From: Porticoccaceae bacterium | GTDB lineage: Bacteria; Pseudomonadota; Gammaproteobacteria; Pseudomonadales; Porticoccaceae | Assembly (NCBI GenBank): GCA_002720735.1 | Contig: PBJN01000020.1 | Coordinates: 53,129-61,446 of the forward strand | Direction of reading: 5' to 3' | DNA length: 8,318 nucleotides | Part shown: piece after piece, positions 7,386 to 8,318 of the stretch | How positions within the stretch are numbered: the stretch's first letter is position 1 | Layout: each line of letters opens with the position of its first letter | Notes under the pieces: model-generated | The model's input: only the letters and a program-made list of their open reading frames with translations | What the model was told of the DNA's origin: nothing | Databases searched by the model: none | Translations under genes and position numbers: made by a program

Positions 7386-7412
7386 AAAAAAAACCGGGGC
7401 TGGATGCCCCGG
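7386..7412 (-). terminator. Rho-independent terminator after amtB
   Basis: On the minus strand: a perfect 7-bp stem CCGGGGC / GCCCCGG with a 5-base loop ATCCA, followed directly by eight T (plus-strand A at 7386-7393). It begins 36 bases after the amtB stop codon. This is a textbook intrinsic terminator for transcripts coming from amtB. The plus strand has no T-run beyond the stem, so it is one-directional. Confidence 0.93.
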
Positions 7413-7448
7413 CTAAAATCCGGCTAGATTCCGGTTATGAGGGTATAA

Positions 7449-8318
7449 CTATGACGAAGAAGTAAACTCAGGATACGCCTCAATACCGCACTCAGAGGTG
7501 TCAATACCCTTCAATTCGTCTTCTTCACTAACTCTGATTCCCATTGCCATATCGATTAAGTAGAAAACTATTCCGGCAGTGACAAAGGTCCAGGCAAATA
7601 TAATTAGGGCCCCTCCGATCTGTCCGCCAATAGTAGCTTCTCCAGCGATACAGACTGCAATAAGACCCCAGATCCCAACCGTGCCATGAACCGAAATAGC
7701 ACCTACGGGATCATCTACCTTTAAGCTATCGAGGCCCAGAACAGAGAAAACAACTATTATTCCTCCGATCGCCCCAATTAGCATAGCCACTCCATATGAC
7801 GGGGAAAGCGGATCAGCTGTGATTGCCACAAGGCCTGCAAGTGCGCCATTTAAAGCCATTGTCAAGTCGGCTTTTCCAAACATAATCTGGGAGGTTATTA
7901 AAGCAGCGATGAGACCAGAAGCCGCTGCCGTGTTGGTATTCATGAATACCGACGCTACGTTGTTTGAGCTGTCGATACTGGCAACTGCCAATTCAGATCC
8001 TCCGTTAAATCCAAACCATCCCATCCATAATATGAACATCCCGATCGTAGCTAGTGGCATATTTGCGCCTGGCATTGCATTCGATTCTCCTGAAGGTGAG
8101 TACTTCCCAATGCGAGGACCCAGAATAAGTACACCTGCCAATGCAGCCGCAGCACCGCAAAGATGAACAATTCCTGAACCCGCGTAATCTGAATAGCCAA
8201 TATTTTCTCCCAGGAATCCACCGCCCCAAGACCAAGATCCTTGCATCGGATAGATAAAACCAGTCATAACTACAGCGAATGCCAGGAAAGCCCATAGTTT
8301 CATTCTCTCAGCCACAGC
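7449..8318 (-). CDS. amtB: Ammonium transporter AmtB, C-terminal part (5' end outside window)
   Basis: Known role: a trimeric inner-membrane channel for ammonium/ammonia, gated by GlnK. Seen: 289 codons, about two thirds of a typical 400-430 residue protein. The frame is open to the window edge, so the GTG at 8315 is internal. AERMKLWAFLAF opens the visible part; YSDYAGSGIVH gives the conserved Asp and the first pore His; MGWFGFNGGSELA; FMNTNTAAASG; DDPVGAISVHGTVGIWG gives the second pore His of the twin-His pair. Multiple membrane helices are evident, about seven in this part. The cytoplasmic C-terminal tail GIRVSEEDELKGIDTSECG is the conserved segment that contacts GlnK, followed by IEAYPEFTSSS. 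The variant GIDTSECGIEAYPEF instead of the enterobacterial LDVNSHGE-type end suggests an Amt subclade different from E. coli AmtB. A terminator follows, then glnK. Confidence 0.97.
   Translation of the reverse strand, partial: AVAERMKLWAFLAFAVVMTGFIYPMQGSWSWGGGFLGENIGYSDYAGSGIVHLCGAAAALAGVLILGPRIGKYSPSGESNAMPGANMPLATIGMFILWMGWFGFNGGSELAVASIDSSNNVASVFMNTNTAAASGLIAALITSQIMFGKADLTMALNGALAGLVAITADPLSPSYGVAMLIGAIGGIIVVFSVLGLDSLKVDDPVGAISVHGTVGIWGLIAVCIAGEATIGGQIGGALIIFAWTFVTAGIVFYLIDMAMGIRVSEEDELKGIDTSECGIEAYPEFTSSS

Noticed and set aside
7819..8295. Frames of 115 (plus) and 96 (minus) codons within amtB
   Set aside because: Alternative frames of a membrane protein with clear twin-His motifs; composition is artefactual.

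Overview
The window looks like a chromosomal housekeeping segment of a gammaproteobacterium. It has fairly low GC, short intergenic gaps, and proteins that resemble Escherichia and Pseudomonas homologues throughout. The order dsbC-hom-thrC and the presence of a DUF3094-type small protein recall the Pseudomonas and related (Pseudomonadales/Cellvibrionales/Oceanospirillales-like) threonine locus. The ybbA/tesA divergent pair is also typical of gammaproteobacteria. A marine, AT-leaning member of this group is a reasonable guess, but the species cannot be named from sequence alone. I see no phage, transposon, CRISPR array, tRNA or rRNA.

Layout, left to right. Positions 1-359 (minus) hold the N-terminal third of a YbbA/LolD-type ABC ATPase, cut by the window edge. 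It is divergent from tesA (plus, about 425-1033), a GDSL/SGNH acyl-CoA thioesterase/lysophospholipase. The tesA 3' end overlaps the 3' end of the convergent recJ by 20 bases. All remaining genes are on the minus strand. In transcription order they are amtB (partial, entering from the right edge), a strong intrinsic terminator, glnK, dsbC, hom, thrC, a DUF3094-like small membrane protein, and recJ.

Functionally there are four groups. AmtB and GlnK form the ammonium channel and its PII regulator, although here amtB lies upstream of glnK, the reverse of the enterobacterial order, and a terminator separates them. DsbC is the periplasmic disulfide isomerase. Hom and ThrC carry out the homoserine and final steps of threonine synthesis, with a Shine-Dalgarno-bearing 23-base gap between them. 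RecJ is the 5'-3' single-strand DNA exonuclease, preceded by the small one-helix protein.

Several start codons need correction relative to the longest open frames. Hom probably starts at a GTG (6017) with a clear ribosome-binding site. RecJ probably starts at a GTG (2804), the DUF3094 protein at an ATG (3095), and TesA possibly at a CTG (425), which alone gives it a ribosome-binding site and a charged signal-peptide n-region. No clearly new biological system is visible. The points most worth a second look are the amtB/glnK arrangement, the tesA start, the recJ/tesA tail overlap and the uncharacterised small membrane protein.
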